From Oscheius tipulae (taxonomy: Eukaryota; Nematoda; Chromadorea; Rhabditida; Rhabditidae), in the NCBI GenBank assembly GCA_037178975.1, contig JASJZH010000004.1, forward strand, positions 5,146,001 to 5,210,000: 64,000 bases of DNA. The letters are read 5' to 3'. The notes under the pieces are model-generated. The model ran no database searches. It had not been told where the DNA came from and saw nothing but the letters and a program-made list of their open reading frames with translations. Each line of letters opens with the position of its first letter. Positions within the stretch are counted from its first letter, which is position 1. Below are positions 36,901 through 47,908 of the stretch, one piece after another. The translations under genes and the position numbers were made by a program.

Positions 36901-39450
36901 TGTTAACCTTGACAGAAGCCGGGAGATTGATTCGAGCATCGGTGTCGAAGGCATGTCTTTCCCAAGCTCCCTTCCTTTGCTGAACAGTTCTCGACCAGTT
37001 CGGTTCCGAAGTGTAAACCTAAAGCTGGAATGGTTAAAACACAGACGGAGACCAAAGGAAACAAAGGAAAAGCTCAGAGTTAGCGCTTGAAGTCTGGCTC
37101 GCCTGGTATCTACGACCGAGACAAGGATCCGACCGATTTTTCCAGTTCACGTGCTTCTTTAGGGCGCTGTGTGACCAGTAAGGAATCGTCGGATTAAGCA
37201 CACGTCGCTCAATGGCCTGGTCAGACAGCAGTCGTTCTACGGTCACCTCTCTGTCTGTGTCAGCTTGTCGTTGTCTCCAGACATTTGTCTGTTCCGAAGG
37301 AGCAGAGCTGGTATAGACGGGTTTAGTCGTTGTTCTGGGAGCACTGGCAGATCTTCTAGCAAAGTTGCTTGCGCAGTTCGTCGAGTAGGTCACAGGCTCT
37401 GGAGGAGGAGAAGAATGACGAACGGTCACGTGGTCTCTCTTGAATCCTCCAGGAGGAGCAAAGGCTGTTCCAAACTCGGACTGATCAATTCGTCGAACTT
37501 CGTGCCGAATTTTTTGATTTGAGAGGGTGTCCCCAACAAGTAGGTTGGCATCGACACCGTCCACATTGGGAGCCACGTAAGAGTTACAGTGGCTGTGAGT
37601 GTCGGCGTTGTATTGCGGTCTAAGTCTTGGAGGATCCGGACCGAATCCCCGATAATTTCCGGCTCCCGGGGCTACGTAGCCCTGAAAGCAGTTGGGTGAA
37701 CGCGTCTGTTACTCTTCCCTGGCTCCCAACTCATGCAAGAATAAAATTAATTGAGAGACAAACCTTTCCAAAGTCACTTCCTCCCATCTCAAAACCAGGT
37801 GGACGATGTTCTCGCTCCTCCTTTCTGGAGACGTGTCCCTCATAATATCCGGACGATCCCTTCTCAATTGGCAGTCCTTTCGTGTAGTCGATTCCACCAC
37901 ACTCGTATCCACGATTGGGATAACTAAACCACATTTTACTCAATTCTAAAATAAACTCACTTGGAACCAGTGCTGTAATGTCTCTGTCGCTGTCCACCAT
38001 GCTGATATTGCCAATAAGCAGTCCCTCCCTGGGGATGAACAGCGTTTGTGTAGGTTCTAGTCTTTTCAGCATGCTCCCAAGGAGTCTCATGATGCTCGCG
38101 ATAAGGCTGGCTGGGACTGCGAGAACCGCTGTATCGATGCTGGAGAGGGTCGGCAGGAGTACGAGAACGAGCTCTTTCGCTTTTCTCTCGAGCATAACGA
38201 GCCCAATGAGGTTCCTGATCGCGAGGAACATTGGGAGCCTCAGCGGCCGCGATCTTTTCTTCAAAATTGGCCCCAAAGTTCGAATGGTCTCCTTCCTTAA
38301 CTGATATTATCTCTCTGTCAGTTACAGTAGTACCTTGAGATATCTCAAAGTAGCACTTTTGTTAGGATCGAAGTGCTTGTCCGAGGCCGGCATTGGAATC
38401 GGAGAGTTGCCACCAGCTCCAACTTGCTGCTGGAACTGCTCTGCAGCTGTTTCTCTGGAAAGAATTCAATAAAATTTTGTACTCTTTGTTTACTCGCAAC
38501 CTCATTACAAAGTTTCTCTAAAATAACTCTGATTACTGCCCTTGTCTGCCACATTCGTAATAGGTGCCACATGCTTGAGGGTCTCCCGAGCAGTGTAATG
38601 CTTGCCGCATTTTGTTGATGGATCAATGAATGTGCCAAAGCTTGCTCAAGAGTATTCAGTTACAGTCGCACATCTTAAAAAGCGACTGAACTCGGTTATA
38701 AATAGAAGTGTCTAACTATTCAATTCATCGAAACGCGATTGAAAGGTTGTGGCAGTCTTTTTTCTGGAACAGATCAGTTGGACGAGAATGGAATTTAGAA
38801 CAGATGGTAGCAAAAGAGTCGTGCTTTGACAGAACGTAATGCAAAATATGTAAGTCATATTGGCCGTATTATCCGCTATAGGTACAAACAAAACACACAG
38901 CATGAACGGGGTTCTCTAGGGCTAGATCGAGAAGAAGTCGTTTGGTAGATATTTCAATGAGTTGAGGAATCACGATAGATTCAAATAACATATTGAGCCA
39001 GAGCATACCTGTTATAGAGATCCATAGGGGAGTTGTATTGAAGGTGAACAGCTTGGGCCGACATTTCTTCTATTGGTGTTATAGGCAGAACCTACAGTTC
39101 TCAAATGCGACTGAAAGTTCGACTGACCTTCGGAACCTGTATTCGATGATACAGAACGGGACCTCTAGGATTCGGATGTGAATAGGAGAAGGGAGTCTCG
39201 CCTCTAAAACGATCTTCTCGTTCCTTAATGAGTGGAAAAAAAACTGAGTGGGCGACAGGCGTACCTGATTCTCGAGCGAGTGTTCTCCCAGCAACTCCGA
39301 AACGCGGCTGCCAATGGAGCAGGCACCGAGACTCCGTCCACAGACACTTTCGCCATTCATAAAAAGAGAGCCACTGGACACAGCTGCATCTTGACCAATG
39401 CCGTGGGCTGTTCAAGCTGACCACTTGGGTTTCGGGTGTCGAACGGCCAT
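33940..39450 (-). CDS. Low-complexity Gln/Ser/Thr-rich repeat protein with ZASP-like ZM motif
   Basis: A long minus-strand gene of many small exons ending at TAA 33940-33942. The 5' part is uncertain; exons are traceable from about 39.35 kb. An exon at about 39010-39060 encodes AVHLQYNSPMDLYN, close to the ZM motif of ZASP/Cypher/ALP Z-disc proteins. Middle exons (38.3-37.1 kb) encode Arg/Pro/Gly-rich conserved-looking sequence such as GGNSPIPMPASDKHFDPNK and EPHWARYAREKSERAR. From about 36.3 to 34.3 kb many exons repeat a theme: Ser/Thr run, E-(E/T)-R-(T/S), a short spacer, PVQP, then Gln-rich tail, for example EERTIPVQQPVQQSG and QETRSVPVQPDQDQF. No PDZ or LIM domain was found. A dense-body/Z-line role is inferred from the ZM motif alone. 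It could be two genes, as continuity near 36.6-36.9 and 38.6-39.0 kb is not proven. Confidence 0.5.
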
Positions 39451-39651
39451 CACAACAATCTCCTAGTGATGAGAAAATTTTTTTTGCAACTGTTTATTTG
39501 GAATTAGAGCCTCCGAATGACGTTGGGGATATGGCTTCCGGTCCACTCTGTCTGTTTCCTCCGGACAAAAAGTAGTTTCTGTTCCGTCTCATGGCACTCA
39601 ATACATTAGATGGGTTCATTCAACACGTCAACAATATATGACCACGATCAA

Positions 39652-40715
39652 TTATGACCTTCTCGGGGGCTTCCAGTTTTTTGTGCAATCGGCCGGCTTC
39701 ACACATCTTCCGTTGACATTGTCGCGAAGATATCCGGTCTGGCACTTGCACGAGTTGTAGAGACAGACATCCATCGACATAATCTGAACATCGCCGTTTC
39801 AATGAGCTGTCTTCTTTTCTACCGGAAGAGGGTAGAAGCAGGAGGCTTCGATTGGAGGTCCACAAGCCAGGAGAGTCTCGTTAGCAAAGCAGATGGCAGG
39901 ACATTCTTCCAGTTTGTAGCACTTTCCATGATGACGGTAGTAGCCATCTCTACAACGGCATTGACGTCGATCACATGTTTCGTAACAGCGCGAGTTCAGC
40001 ATCTAAACTTTGGCTCTTACCGGTCAACAAATTAGGGAACCTTGTCTGGATGGGAGCAGGAATTCTGACACGAGTTGAAGCACATCAACATCTCGTTAGG
40101 ATCTTTGCATTCGGTCGGCTCTAAAAATACAATCTGTAGATAGATGTTGAGAATGCGCTACCATCTTCTTGGCTCATTTTCCATATAGCAGAAGAAGGAC
40201 AGTCGTCTGCCAAAATACATTCTCCAATGCTATTACGCAGATATCCTTCCTTGCAAACACACGCATCCAGCTGACTCGTTTCTTTGAAGAAAGTCTAAAA
40301 GGTTTCACTTCAATCGAATCAACTAACAGGTACAGGATCGTCACAAGTAGGCTGGGTGAGTGAGGCATAGGGTACGGTAGTCTCGTTTCCACTACAGAAG
40401 TTGACTGGACACTTGTCAGCCCTGACACAACGTCCCTCGTGAGCCAGATAGCCTTCCTCACAGATACACATCTTCTGGGTGCAATCTTCGTGACAGATGG
40501 AATCTGTGCTCTGAGCAGAAATGTTACTTTATTTGTCAAAAAATTACTCGAGTTGGATGGCGGCAAGTGTCTCGGCATGTATTGAAACAGCCCATTCCGG
40601 TGTTGGACATGCCACAAAGCATAAGATGAGGACGACGACCTCGACCTCCGAAAAAATCACGAGCTGAAGCGAAGGAGAAGAGGCTGAGCAGCAGTAGAAG
40701 TATGGGTGGTCCCAT
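39652..40715 (-). CDS. Secreted multi-TIL (trypsin-inhibitor-like) Cys-rich protein
   Basis: The signal peptide MGPPILLLLLSLFSFASA starts at 40715; an in-frame ATG at 40742 is also possible. Several Cys-rich TIL modules follow, each with the C-x-C-x-x-G-(Y)-x-R/H pattern: CICEEGYLAHEGRCV, CVCKEGYLRNSIGECI, CRCRDGYYRHHGKCYKLEEC and CKCQTGYLRDNVNGRCV. The stop TAA is at 39652-39654, following CTKNWKPPRRS. TIL modules occur in serine protease inhibitors and in matrix or mucin-like proteins. With three to four copies and no recognisable reactive-site consensus, inhibition is only a possibility. Introns near 40550, 40320, 40160, 40050 and 39790 separate the modules, so modules match exons, as expected for exon duplication. 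Confidence 0.82.
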
Positions 40716-40742
40716 GGCTGAAAGAGACTGCCGACTGAGCAT

Positions 40743-42245
40743 TAACAAGTGACGCGAAGGGTTTACGAGAGCGGAAAGAATAACTTTTGATCTTCATGTT
40801 CCTCGAGCAGGAGAAAAAAGGAGGAAGAAAGAGAAAACTAAACTATGTCAGTCTCCGAAGAGAGTCAACAAATTTCTGAAAGGGACTCAATTCTGGCTGA
40901 TTTGATCCCACCTAACTAATCCAGCTTTTATAGGATTTGAAGAGACCTTTTTGTGACCAGAAGCCGTATTGGTGTGAAGACATAGAGACGAAGAGGCGAA
41001 GTCTCATAAGACTATTTAAAGCTGGCCGTGTCGCACCTGCACACTGCAGAACTACAGGAAATGAGAGAAGAGCCTCGGAAAAGGATCTGCGACAGTTCCG
41101 AAGAGATTAATGGAGAGCGCTGAGAGGAATGGGGCGCCTCTTCAGAATTAGTTCCAATTCACTAGAAATGTCTTTTTCATCCTGTGAGGTAAGCCGAGAT
41201 GGCATATAGACAATTCCAACGCGTTCAGGCGGATGACGTCCCCGACATTTCGAGAATCCAAAGGTTGTCATTAGGAATGTATTTTCCAAAAGTAGAGAAT
41301 GCCTGCGGAAGCCGGAAGCTGCAAACTCACTGTCACTATCCGCTAGTGGCTAGGTTGGATGCTGAAACCGAAAGGAGCGTCCAAGGAGCGCCAAAAAGGA
41401 AAATAACATACCGAAAATGTTTCGCATATTTATATACTTCTTTGGCACGCGATCATTAGCGCTCACTAATTGTTTTCCACTTCTCTCACGTAGGTAGAAG
41501 AAACACCAAAAGGATGCTGATCTTTGACTCAAATCAGACTACAATCAACTTGCAGACTGTACGTTGAAAGTTGGTAGTTGGAAGTGTCAAAACGACGTTC
41601 AGAGAACTCGGCAACGGTACAATTTGGTGGAAGAAAGTGGAGAGAAGAGTCTGCAATTTTCTGTGAGAGTCATGAAATGAAGATACCTCGGATTCTTTTA
41701 GTTATTGATGCTTCTCACAGACCCTTTCTTAAAACGGTACAATTGTTTAATTTCAAGCTTCGTGTAGGAAATGGGGTCAGCATGGGTACAATTCGGTATC
41801 ACGAGAACCCCAATTGTGGCTGAATCTTATTCAAAGTTCCTATTCCTTTTCAAATGTACTTCAACAGATTGTATATTTGTGACCTTTTTTGAACTCTAGT
41901 ATTTTCTCTGATAGTGACCAATTGAAAAATTGCGTTTGACAGGCGATTTACCAATTGTACTCCAGATATTTGTATTCTTTTCTGTCCAACTTCCTGTCTC
42001 GCGGTCTCTAACCAATTAAATTCCGTTCCAAACCTTGTAGTTACCTATATCTCATCCCTCTCCTAATAGCCCCCCCATGGTTTAAAAAGCGTCAGAGCTT
42101 CCCACACAGTTACAAACATACTTCACTCACTCCACAGTAAACACAACGTCCTGTTTAGTGAGAATCAGCTGAACTTTGTCGTATTATCTTCTGTCGGTTC
42201 TGTTCTGGGACCCATCCTGTTCCGATAAATAAAGTCAACTAATAT
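40743..42245. other. 1.5-kb intergenic region, no supported gene
   Basis: Open frames on both strands (for example minus 41107-41289 and plus 41578-41823) lack recognisable domains and convincing splice extension. A C-run precedes CATGG at about 42066-42078, close to the receptor promoter. Confidence 0.45.
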
Positions 42246-43452
42246 ATGTCGAAACTAGGAGTAAACGATACAGTAAGCTGTTTGCAGTTTCAAAGAAACA
42301 AAAACTTCAGACTACTAACCTGTCTGTACTTATCTGGAGAGTGCAGACGGAACACATCTTCGATGCTCAACTTGTGGTCGAAACTCTCGTGGTTTCCTTC
42401 TACGTGGCTGTACTCTACATTCTCCTGTCCTCCTCGAATCAGCTTTTCCGCAGTGCATTTTACACACTTTTCATCATTAACGGTAAATTGGTTTGGTATC
42501 TTAGTGAACCAGAACTTTTAGGATTCTTTGATATTTCTTTAGCAGCCGCCACAGTCTTCCTTCGCATCGCCAGGAAGATTGGACTTTGTCAGTTATGTGA
42601 AATTGAGAGAACAATTCCTTTCAGGCTCCGACTGGGAGGTAGTCATTCGAATAGCAGCAGCTCTTACCGGGACGAACTTTGTTGTTCATATTTGCATTAA
42701 TATTATGATCACGATCAATCGGCTGACAGCAGTACTGGTCCCATTGGATCACAAGAGGGTTAGATTGATTGTGAGACATTCCAATCGTTTTCAGCTCTGG
42801 AAAGCGGAAAAGTATCTTCCTGTATGTATATGTCTAATTGTAATCTCTTTCCTTGCCTACATTACCGTATTCACTCGACCACGAAAGATTATTATCTCGG
42901 GAGACTTCTGTTCTTGCAAGGGCGATTATGATGAGGTACGTTTTGACAGATACGGTGGTTGATTCTTTCTCAGTTCTCATTAATTGTCTCTCTGGTTGCT
43001 GTCACAATCTTCGAATGTGATTGTCTACTGATCAGTCCTTTAACTATTTACCGATTCTCGGTTGTGAAAAGAAATAATGGAATCGCAGGCGACAAGACGG
43101 AAGCTGTGACTTTGATCAGTTACATACGAAATAAACCTATTCAGAGTCTGGCCTTCTTCGCCGCTATCAAGGGAGTCGCGTTCAGTTTCGAGTTTCTCTT
43201 CGAACTTGCTCGGTTCGTCGATATGGAAGTCATTATGGGCACATGGCTTCTGACCTTTGTTGATAACCAGGTATAGTTCTAATTTGTACCCCATATCGCT
43301 TCCAGTTCTACGCCTACTTCTTCCTTCTGATGGTCTTGAACGCCCCAACCTTGATCTTCCTCAGCGCTCCTCTCCGTCACGAAATCTTCCGAAAGTTTGG
43401 ACTCATGAATCCTCCGAGCGTCGTTCCGATACAGAGTATTACTCCGGCGTAA
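42246..43452 (+). CDS. Serpentine chemoreceptor GPCR, Srg/Srv-like
   Basis: ATG at 42246 (MSKLGVNDT) joins across a 38-nt intron to TTNLSVLIWRVQTEHIF, giving an N-terminus with two N-x-T/S glycosylation sequons. Hydrophobic helices follow: VVSFYVAVLYILLSSS, FFDISLAAATVFL, IRIAAALTGTNFVVHICI. The phrase INRLTAVLVPLDHKRLW after helix 3 is the hallmark of the Srg superfamily (srg, srv, sru). Further helices are YLPVCICLIVISFLAYI, FSLIVSLVAVTIF, SLAFFAAIKGVAFSF and FYAYFFLLMVLNAPTLIFL, and the protein ends HEIFRKFG...ITPA with stop TAA at 43450-43452. Seven helices can be counted. The exact subfamily is uncertain; the ligand is unknown. An AATAAA at about 43612 fits its polyadenylation signal. 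Confidence 0.8.
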
Positions 43453-43611
43453 CTTTTCCTTTGTACTATCTGTTTGAAGGTGTTGTCCGATGTCGTCAAG
43501 CTGTCTAATGTCCGTGGTCTTCGTCAAAGTCTGTCTACCTGTTCCAAAGGTCAGTTGATGTTATCCTAGACCGATTTCTGTTTGTTATAGTCCGAACATT
43601 GATGATATTAC

Positions 43612-43650
43612 AATAAATATACTATGCTCATACTGACAGTCATTTTTATT
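43612..43650. terminator. Converging polyadenylation signals
   Basis: AATAAA on the plus strand at about 43612 serves the Srg-like receptor; AATAAA on the minus strand (TTTATT at about 43645) serves the ribonuclease-kappa gene. The two 3' ends nearly overlap. Confidence 0.6.
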
Positions 43651-43735
43651 CAAAAGAGATTACTAGACGCTAAAATGATAATAAAATCTGGAGACACTCG
43701 GGTTGATGTACAAAGGGAATCCATTTGGACGGTTA

Positions 43736-44444
43736 TTATCGCTTGCACAGACAGAAGGCACGCATCGCGGAGAGAACGACCAGAGCTCCATAGCCTCCTG
43801 CTGCCGCCCAACAGTTATAGGCATTTTGTTTGAAGAGTCTGAGAGTTAGAAATATGCATAGCTAAATAGATAAAGATACTTTTGAATAGCCGTTTTTCGC
43901 TCACTCCAAGAACGCTCTTCCATTCCGGAGGCTTCGTTCGGCAGGTCGTCGAGAAGGCCAACCGACTGGTTATAGTAGAGGCCACCCAGAATAGCCTGAA
44001 AGTATTTTGTTTCTTTTCTGCAAAACATCAGAAATGTTTAAACTGACACCCTTGGAAGCCGATAAGTTGCTCCGAAAAGCAGTATCTAGTTGCTCTAAAA
44101 GCTATTTCCACGGTTACCAAGACGACAAGCATCTCTGCCCTCTCAACTAATCTCATTACCGAAAAGAATCTCTGATTTGTATAATTGGTGACCAGTTTGC
44201 ACTACAATACTTTGAGATCAATGTTTTAGAACCTTGTTACTGCGTTCATTGCTCTCTTAATGTCAGCGAAACACGACAGAAGACAATCGTTGAAGATTGG
44301 CAAGTTAGGCAAATTCCTAATTAGAAAGTACTTGCATTTCACTCGTTTCACTATCAAGCAGAAATAATAAGAGAAACCTACCAGGAAGACTGTCCCCCAG
44401 ATGGACATGAAGAGGATAAAACCCGTGCATTTGGGACCGATCAT
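43736..44444 (-). CDS. Ribonuclease kappa (RNASEK), V-ATPase-associated small membrane protein
   Basis: Three exons encode about 90 residues. Exon 1 (ATG at 44444) begins MIGPKCTGFILFMSIWGTVFL, matching the G-P-K-x-x and W-G-V region of human RNASEK. Exon 2 reads AILGGLYYNQSVGLLDD then EERSWSERKTAI. Exon 3, after a 41-nt intron, reads LFKQNAYNCWAAAGGYGAL then VVLSAMRAFCLCKR, matching the Y-x-x-x-x-Y-N-C-x-x-A-A-G core. Stop TAA is at 43736-43738. RNASEK is a two-helix protein bound to the proton-pumping V-ATPase and needed for endocytosis. Size and topology fit the family. It follows an unknown gene on the same strand at about 200 nt, so co-transcription is possible. Confidence 0.87.
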
Positions 44445-44645
44445 GATCTAAAAGTTGGCTATTCTGGTGAATGGAATGTCAAGAAAGAGTAATGTCCTGT
44501 TAGCAGACCGGTAGTCTTTTATCTTTCGTTGCTCTCGTCTCTTATCAGTCTCTAACAAATGGTCCCGTCACGCTCCCAGAGGCACTAGCCCAAAGTTTAT
44601 TCCGACAGAAGAAGCAGCTAACCGACAATGTCACAAAAAGATAAA

Positions 44646-45761
44646 TTAGAAGTAAAAACGACCAGTCAGCTTGTACATTCTCCTCAAAGACTGCTTGTCG
44701 TAGAAGGAGACTGGATTGCCCGTGGGAACGGTTACGGTGACCTGAATTGGTGTTCCTCGACTGAATTGAAACAAGGAGTGTAAGGGAAATAATACGTACC
44801 CCCTGATCGTACATCATGTGACGGTTGAAGGCATGATCCTGAGGCTTCCTCCACTCGTAGGCAGAGTAGGCGAATCTGTTCGCGTAGTCATCAGCCTGGG
44901 TTCAGTTTGTAACAAGGTCATATCGAAAGTTACCTTCAGTCTGGACCCAACATAGCGATCGAGATACTTCTGTGACTCTCTCAGATACGACTTGTTGTTG
45001 TTCAGTTTCTGAAATACCTTGTTTTCCATACAAAGCCCTCCGACCTCATTGAAGAATATCCGCTTGGTCTGGAAGGTGTAGTAGGGAACATGACTGCTGG
45101 CACCACTGATGTAGTTCAGCCCGGTCTGGTTCGGCTTGTAGGGCTTGTTGATGATGTCGTGGGTGTCGTTATAACGAGCGACCGAGTAACTGTTGTTGTA
45201 CCAATTGGAAACGTGTGGTTTGTAGACAGGCACCGTGTGAACGATTCTCTCAGCTTCTCTGAAAGTGTATTTCCCTGAATTGTTGAGCGGCTGTTTGCTA
45301 TTTAATAATGTAGCAATAACTATCAGAAAAACATCTGTGACGCGGATGGCAAAAAGTAATCGCCAGGTGTTTCTCTCTTTTCTTTTTGGAATAGAAAAAA
45401 CATACCTGCAGTGGATAGGTAGAGCGAGCGACGGGGCCAGGGAAGACACAGAGTCGGCCTTTCGGATCGGGTAGTCGTGGACGGCATCCTGTCGAGCATC
45501 CAATCAACAATTTACTCGACTCACCTTGTAATATGTCAGCTTAGTGAAGGAGGCACTTCTAGCCAGTTGTTTTGACTTGCTCCAGACGTCCGAGATGTAA
45601 TTGTCATACAAGTTCTGTGCCCGAGCTCTTTCCACATACTTCCTGAATGGAATAGTTTCATAGAAACAACAAAAACTTTACGTCTTCGGGAATTCTTTCC
45701 AATATTTTGTCTCTGAATCGATATCATCCTTGGCGAATCGGGCGGCGCTCAAGGGAGACAT
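44646..45761 (-). CDS. Uncharacterised protein, possibly conserved in nematodes
   Basis: The start is ATG at 45761 (MSPLSAARFAKDDID). Exons join cleanly through short introns: FPKT to KYVERARAQNLYDNY, then SASFTKLTYYK to DAVHDYPIRKADSV (36-nt intron), then HC(S) to KQPLNNSGKYTFREAERI via an AG at about 45300. The main exon is rich in Tyr, Asn and His (VYKPHVSNWYNNSYSVARYN, NQTGLNYISGASSHVPYY). Later exons encode ADDYANRFAYSAYEWRKPQ and VPTGNPVSFYDKQSLRRMYK, stopping at 44646-44648. There is no signal peptide and no membrane helix. The Tyr/Arg-rich soluble character resembles small structural or cytoskeleton-bound proteins, but I recognise no family. Confidence 0.65.
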
Positions 45762-46397
45762 GGTTACTTACTGAAATACTGGATGTATTCCAAGAGGGAA
45801 AAGAGAAAGGACAAGTAGGATCGATGCCTCTGTGCTCAGGTGTGGGCGTAAGTATTTTCATCGTTACACTGCCAGTCGAGCCAGGCGGACAGCCGATGGC
45901 ATCCAGTGAAATGATCTCGATTACGGGGTCAATCAAAACAAAAGATGACAGCGGAACTCTCACCTACGATTTAGAGACGTAGCTCACTGGATGCACAACA
46001 ATTATGGAGGTTGTTGTTAGCCTGTTTCTCGATGAAAGACCAAATATTTGAAGGAGATAGTCTCTGAAATTATGCTTTATTGGAAAAAGTTCAGTAGACT
46101 GGCTTGTAGGGCTTAGTAGTGAAAATGCAGGCTAGAGAACAGCTGATAGTTTTCATGGAAAAGTACGGCAGACATACTGGTATTGCCCCTGAAACAGAAA
46201 TGACCAAATTGGCTTAAGGAATTTACAATTTAAGAATGCTGTGTTACCGTCCTCGACCCCCACTAGAAGCTGGTAGGCACAGCAGGCGGTTGGTACTAGA
46301 CTACACAAGAAAGAAGCCGACAACTAAAATGCTTTGTTACAAAACGTGTATCCCTTGCCTGAATAATTAGACTTTTCATGGCGGACCTGTGCACATA
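45762..46397. other. Region between minus-strand genes, possible last exons of receptor
   Basis: A minus-strand frame ending in TAA near 46115 (SMSAVLFHENYQLFSSLH) follows a good acceptor (TTTCTGTTTCAG) and could be the final exon of the Srh-like receptor or a separate small gene. Nothing else is supported. Confidence 0.3.
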
Positions 46398-46440
46398 TTA
46401 TTTGGTTCTAAGACTATTATATTTGGTTCTAAGACTAGTG
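46398..46440. repeat. Tandem 20-nt direct duplication
   Basis: ATTTGGTTCTAAGACTA occurs twice, about 20 nt apart (about 46400 and 46421). In the minus frame it duplicates the peptide SLRTKYN at the end of the Srh-like receptor, implying a recent in-frame or near-terminal duplication. Confidence 0.8.
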
Positions 46441-47240
46441 GACGACTTCTTCAATATCAGATTGGAATGAACGATTATGAAGTTGATGCAGAAAATAGCA
46501 GTAACCATGGCCAGAATAATCGTAATGGCCCATGGAATTGTTCCAGGTCCGCCGAATGTGATAGCTCCTCCGTGGATTGTGGCGTTAGGATTCTTCTGAA
46601 CTTTCATAATTGCAAAAGAGTATTTGCTTCACCGAAAGAATAATTTTTCGACTGCTATCAATGTCGAAGAAGCTGAAATAACAGCAGATGAAGCATCCTC
46701 CTCCCGCAAAGACGTACTGTATAAACGGCATGATCGCTGCTCCGATCCAGGGAAGGCGCACACCAATCAAAGTTAAGAGAATCCAGTATCTGTAGAACAG
46801 ACCAACCGCCAGACTTCCATCTATTGCTCCGTGGAGCAGAATTGAAATAGCCTGTATGACGGCTAACTAATCTGGTAACGGACTAACAAAGAGTGTGGGA
46901 GTCGGTATCTTGAAGAGAGAAAAGGCAAAGCCATGGGGGGCAAAGTTCAATAACGGCTCGATTTCAATGGTCGGTTGGAATGGCAAAGCGAGAAACATGG
47001 TTTCCAGATAGGCTGATATCTGAATCTTCTCTTAACTCCTTCCCTTCGATTACTACCTGAATGTTCAACAGAATCCATTTGAACGTTTTCATATCTGCGG
47101 GGGACTTGTTGAGGATAAGAAAACATGTGAAATACCCTAGAAGGGTGGAAAAAATACAATCGCAGTAGTACCAAATGACATACGGGCTCATCGGAAGAAG
47201 TAGAGGGAACGAGTGTGCAGGTGCAAAAGCAACGAGGTTA
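46398..47240 (-). CDS. Serpentine chemoreceptor GPCR, Srh-like (ends uncertain)
   Basis: Exons give SPYVIWYYCDCIFSTLLGY, then LILNKSPADMKTFKWILLNIQ split across helix 1-2. After an intron with acceptor at about 47028 comes AYLETMFLALPFQP and LLNFAPHGFAFSLFKIPTP. A next exon holds SILLHGAIDGSLAVGLFYRYW. Then comes IGVRLPWIGAAIMPFIQYVF with a Cys-rich helix and PWAITIILAMVTAIFCINFI. The K-x-P-x-x-M-K-x-x-K-W-x-L-L-N phrase is characteristic of the Srh/Str receptors of nematodes. The start exon lies upstream of about 47240 and was not found with confidence; the 3' end may extend to about 46115. At least six hydrophobic segments are countable. A 20-nt tandem duplication lies at its apparent C-terminal end. 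Confidence 0.65.
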
Positions 47241-47475
47241 CTATAATATGTCAGTGAGACTTTTGTGGTACTTTGTTCCCACTGTCGATTCGAACCCTGA
47301 TGACTCGTTCGTACCTAATCCATCTGCAGAACTTCAGAGCAAAGGGTGACTACGTTCAGCATGACCTTCAACCTCAAAGAGTAACATAAAAAAGCAAATG
47401 AGTTTTCATTGGATTGGGTCAGTTCAGTTAATCCTCTTGGCCAACTTCCGTCCCGAAAGACTTTGTTCGGTAGTA

Positions 47476-47765
47476 ATGGCGGACGTGCAGATCCATTCCT
47501 TTAGTGCAGATGTACTCATCCAGCATCTGCTCACGATACTCAAAACGCATGGTAAGTTCAAATAGAAGTAGGTATCTGTACATTTTCAGAAGAGAGAATC
47601 AGCAGTTTGGAAGATTTGAACATGAGACTTGAACAAGAAGTGAGTCGTCTTCAGGTCGAGATCGAAAGACATAACGATGCTCGCAAAGACCTGCTCAACT
47701 ACTGTCACACGATCGAGGCCAAGTTTCGGGAGAGCTCCAATCCAATTAGGTTCCACAATATTTGA
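47476..47765 (+). CDS. Small coiled-coil protein, unrecognised
   Basis: Two exons encode about 80 residues. ATG at 47476 gives MADVQIHSFSADVLIQHLL, ending THE across a short intron (about 47551-47589, GTAAGT to TTTTCAG). Exon 2 gives ISSLEDLNMRLEQEVSRLQ then EIERHNDARKDLLNYC and stops at 47763-47765. Heptad spacing of Leu, Met and Val is clear across exon 2. There is no membrane segment. Such short coiled-coil proteins are often subunits of larger complexes, but I cannot name one. Confidence 0.7.
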
Positions 47766-47908
47766 ATCTCAGGTGTTGGTTACAACAAATTACCTCATGG
47801 ACTGAAAAAGAAGGATGTCTGTATCATATCAGTTCTCAGTCTCATTGACTTATTCTCTATCCTCTAATTTTGTAAAAACACTCGGTTTTTATTGGATTAA
47901 GGCGTATT

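Noticed and set aside
41107-41823. Short open frames upstream of the first chemoreceptor
   Set aside because: Low-complexity chance frames with no recognisable product.
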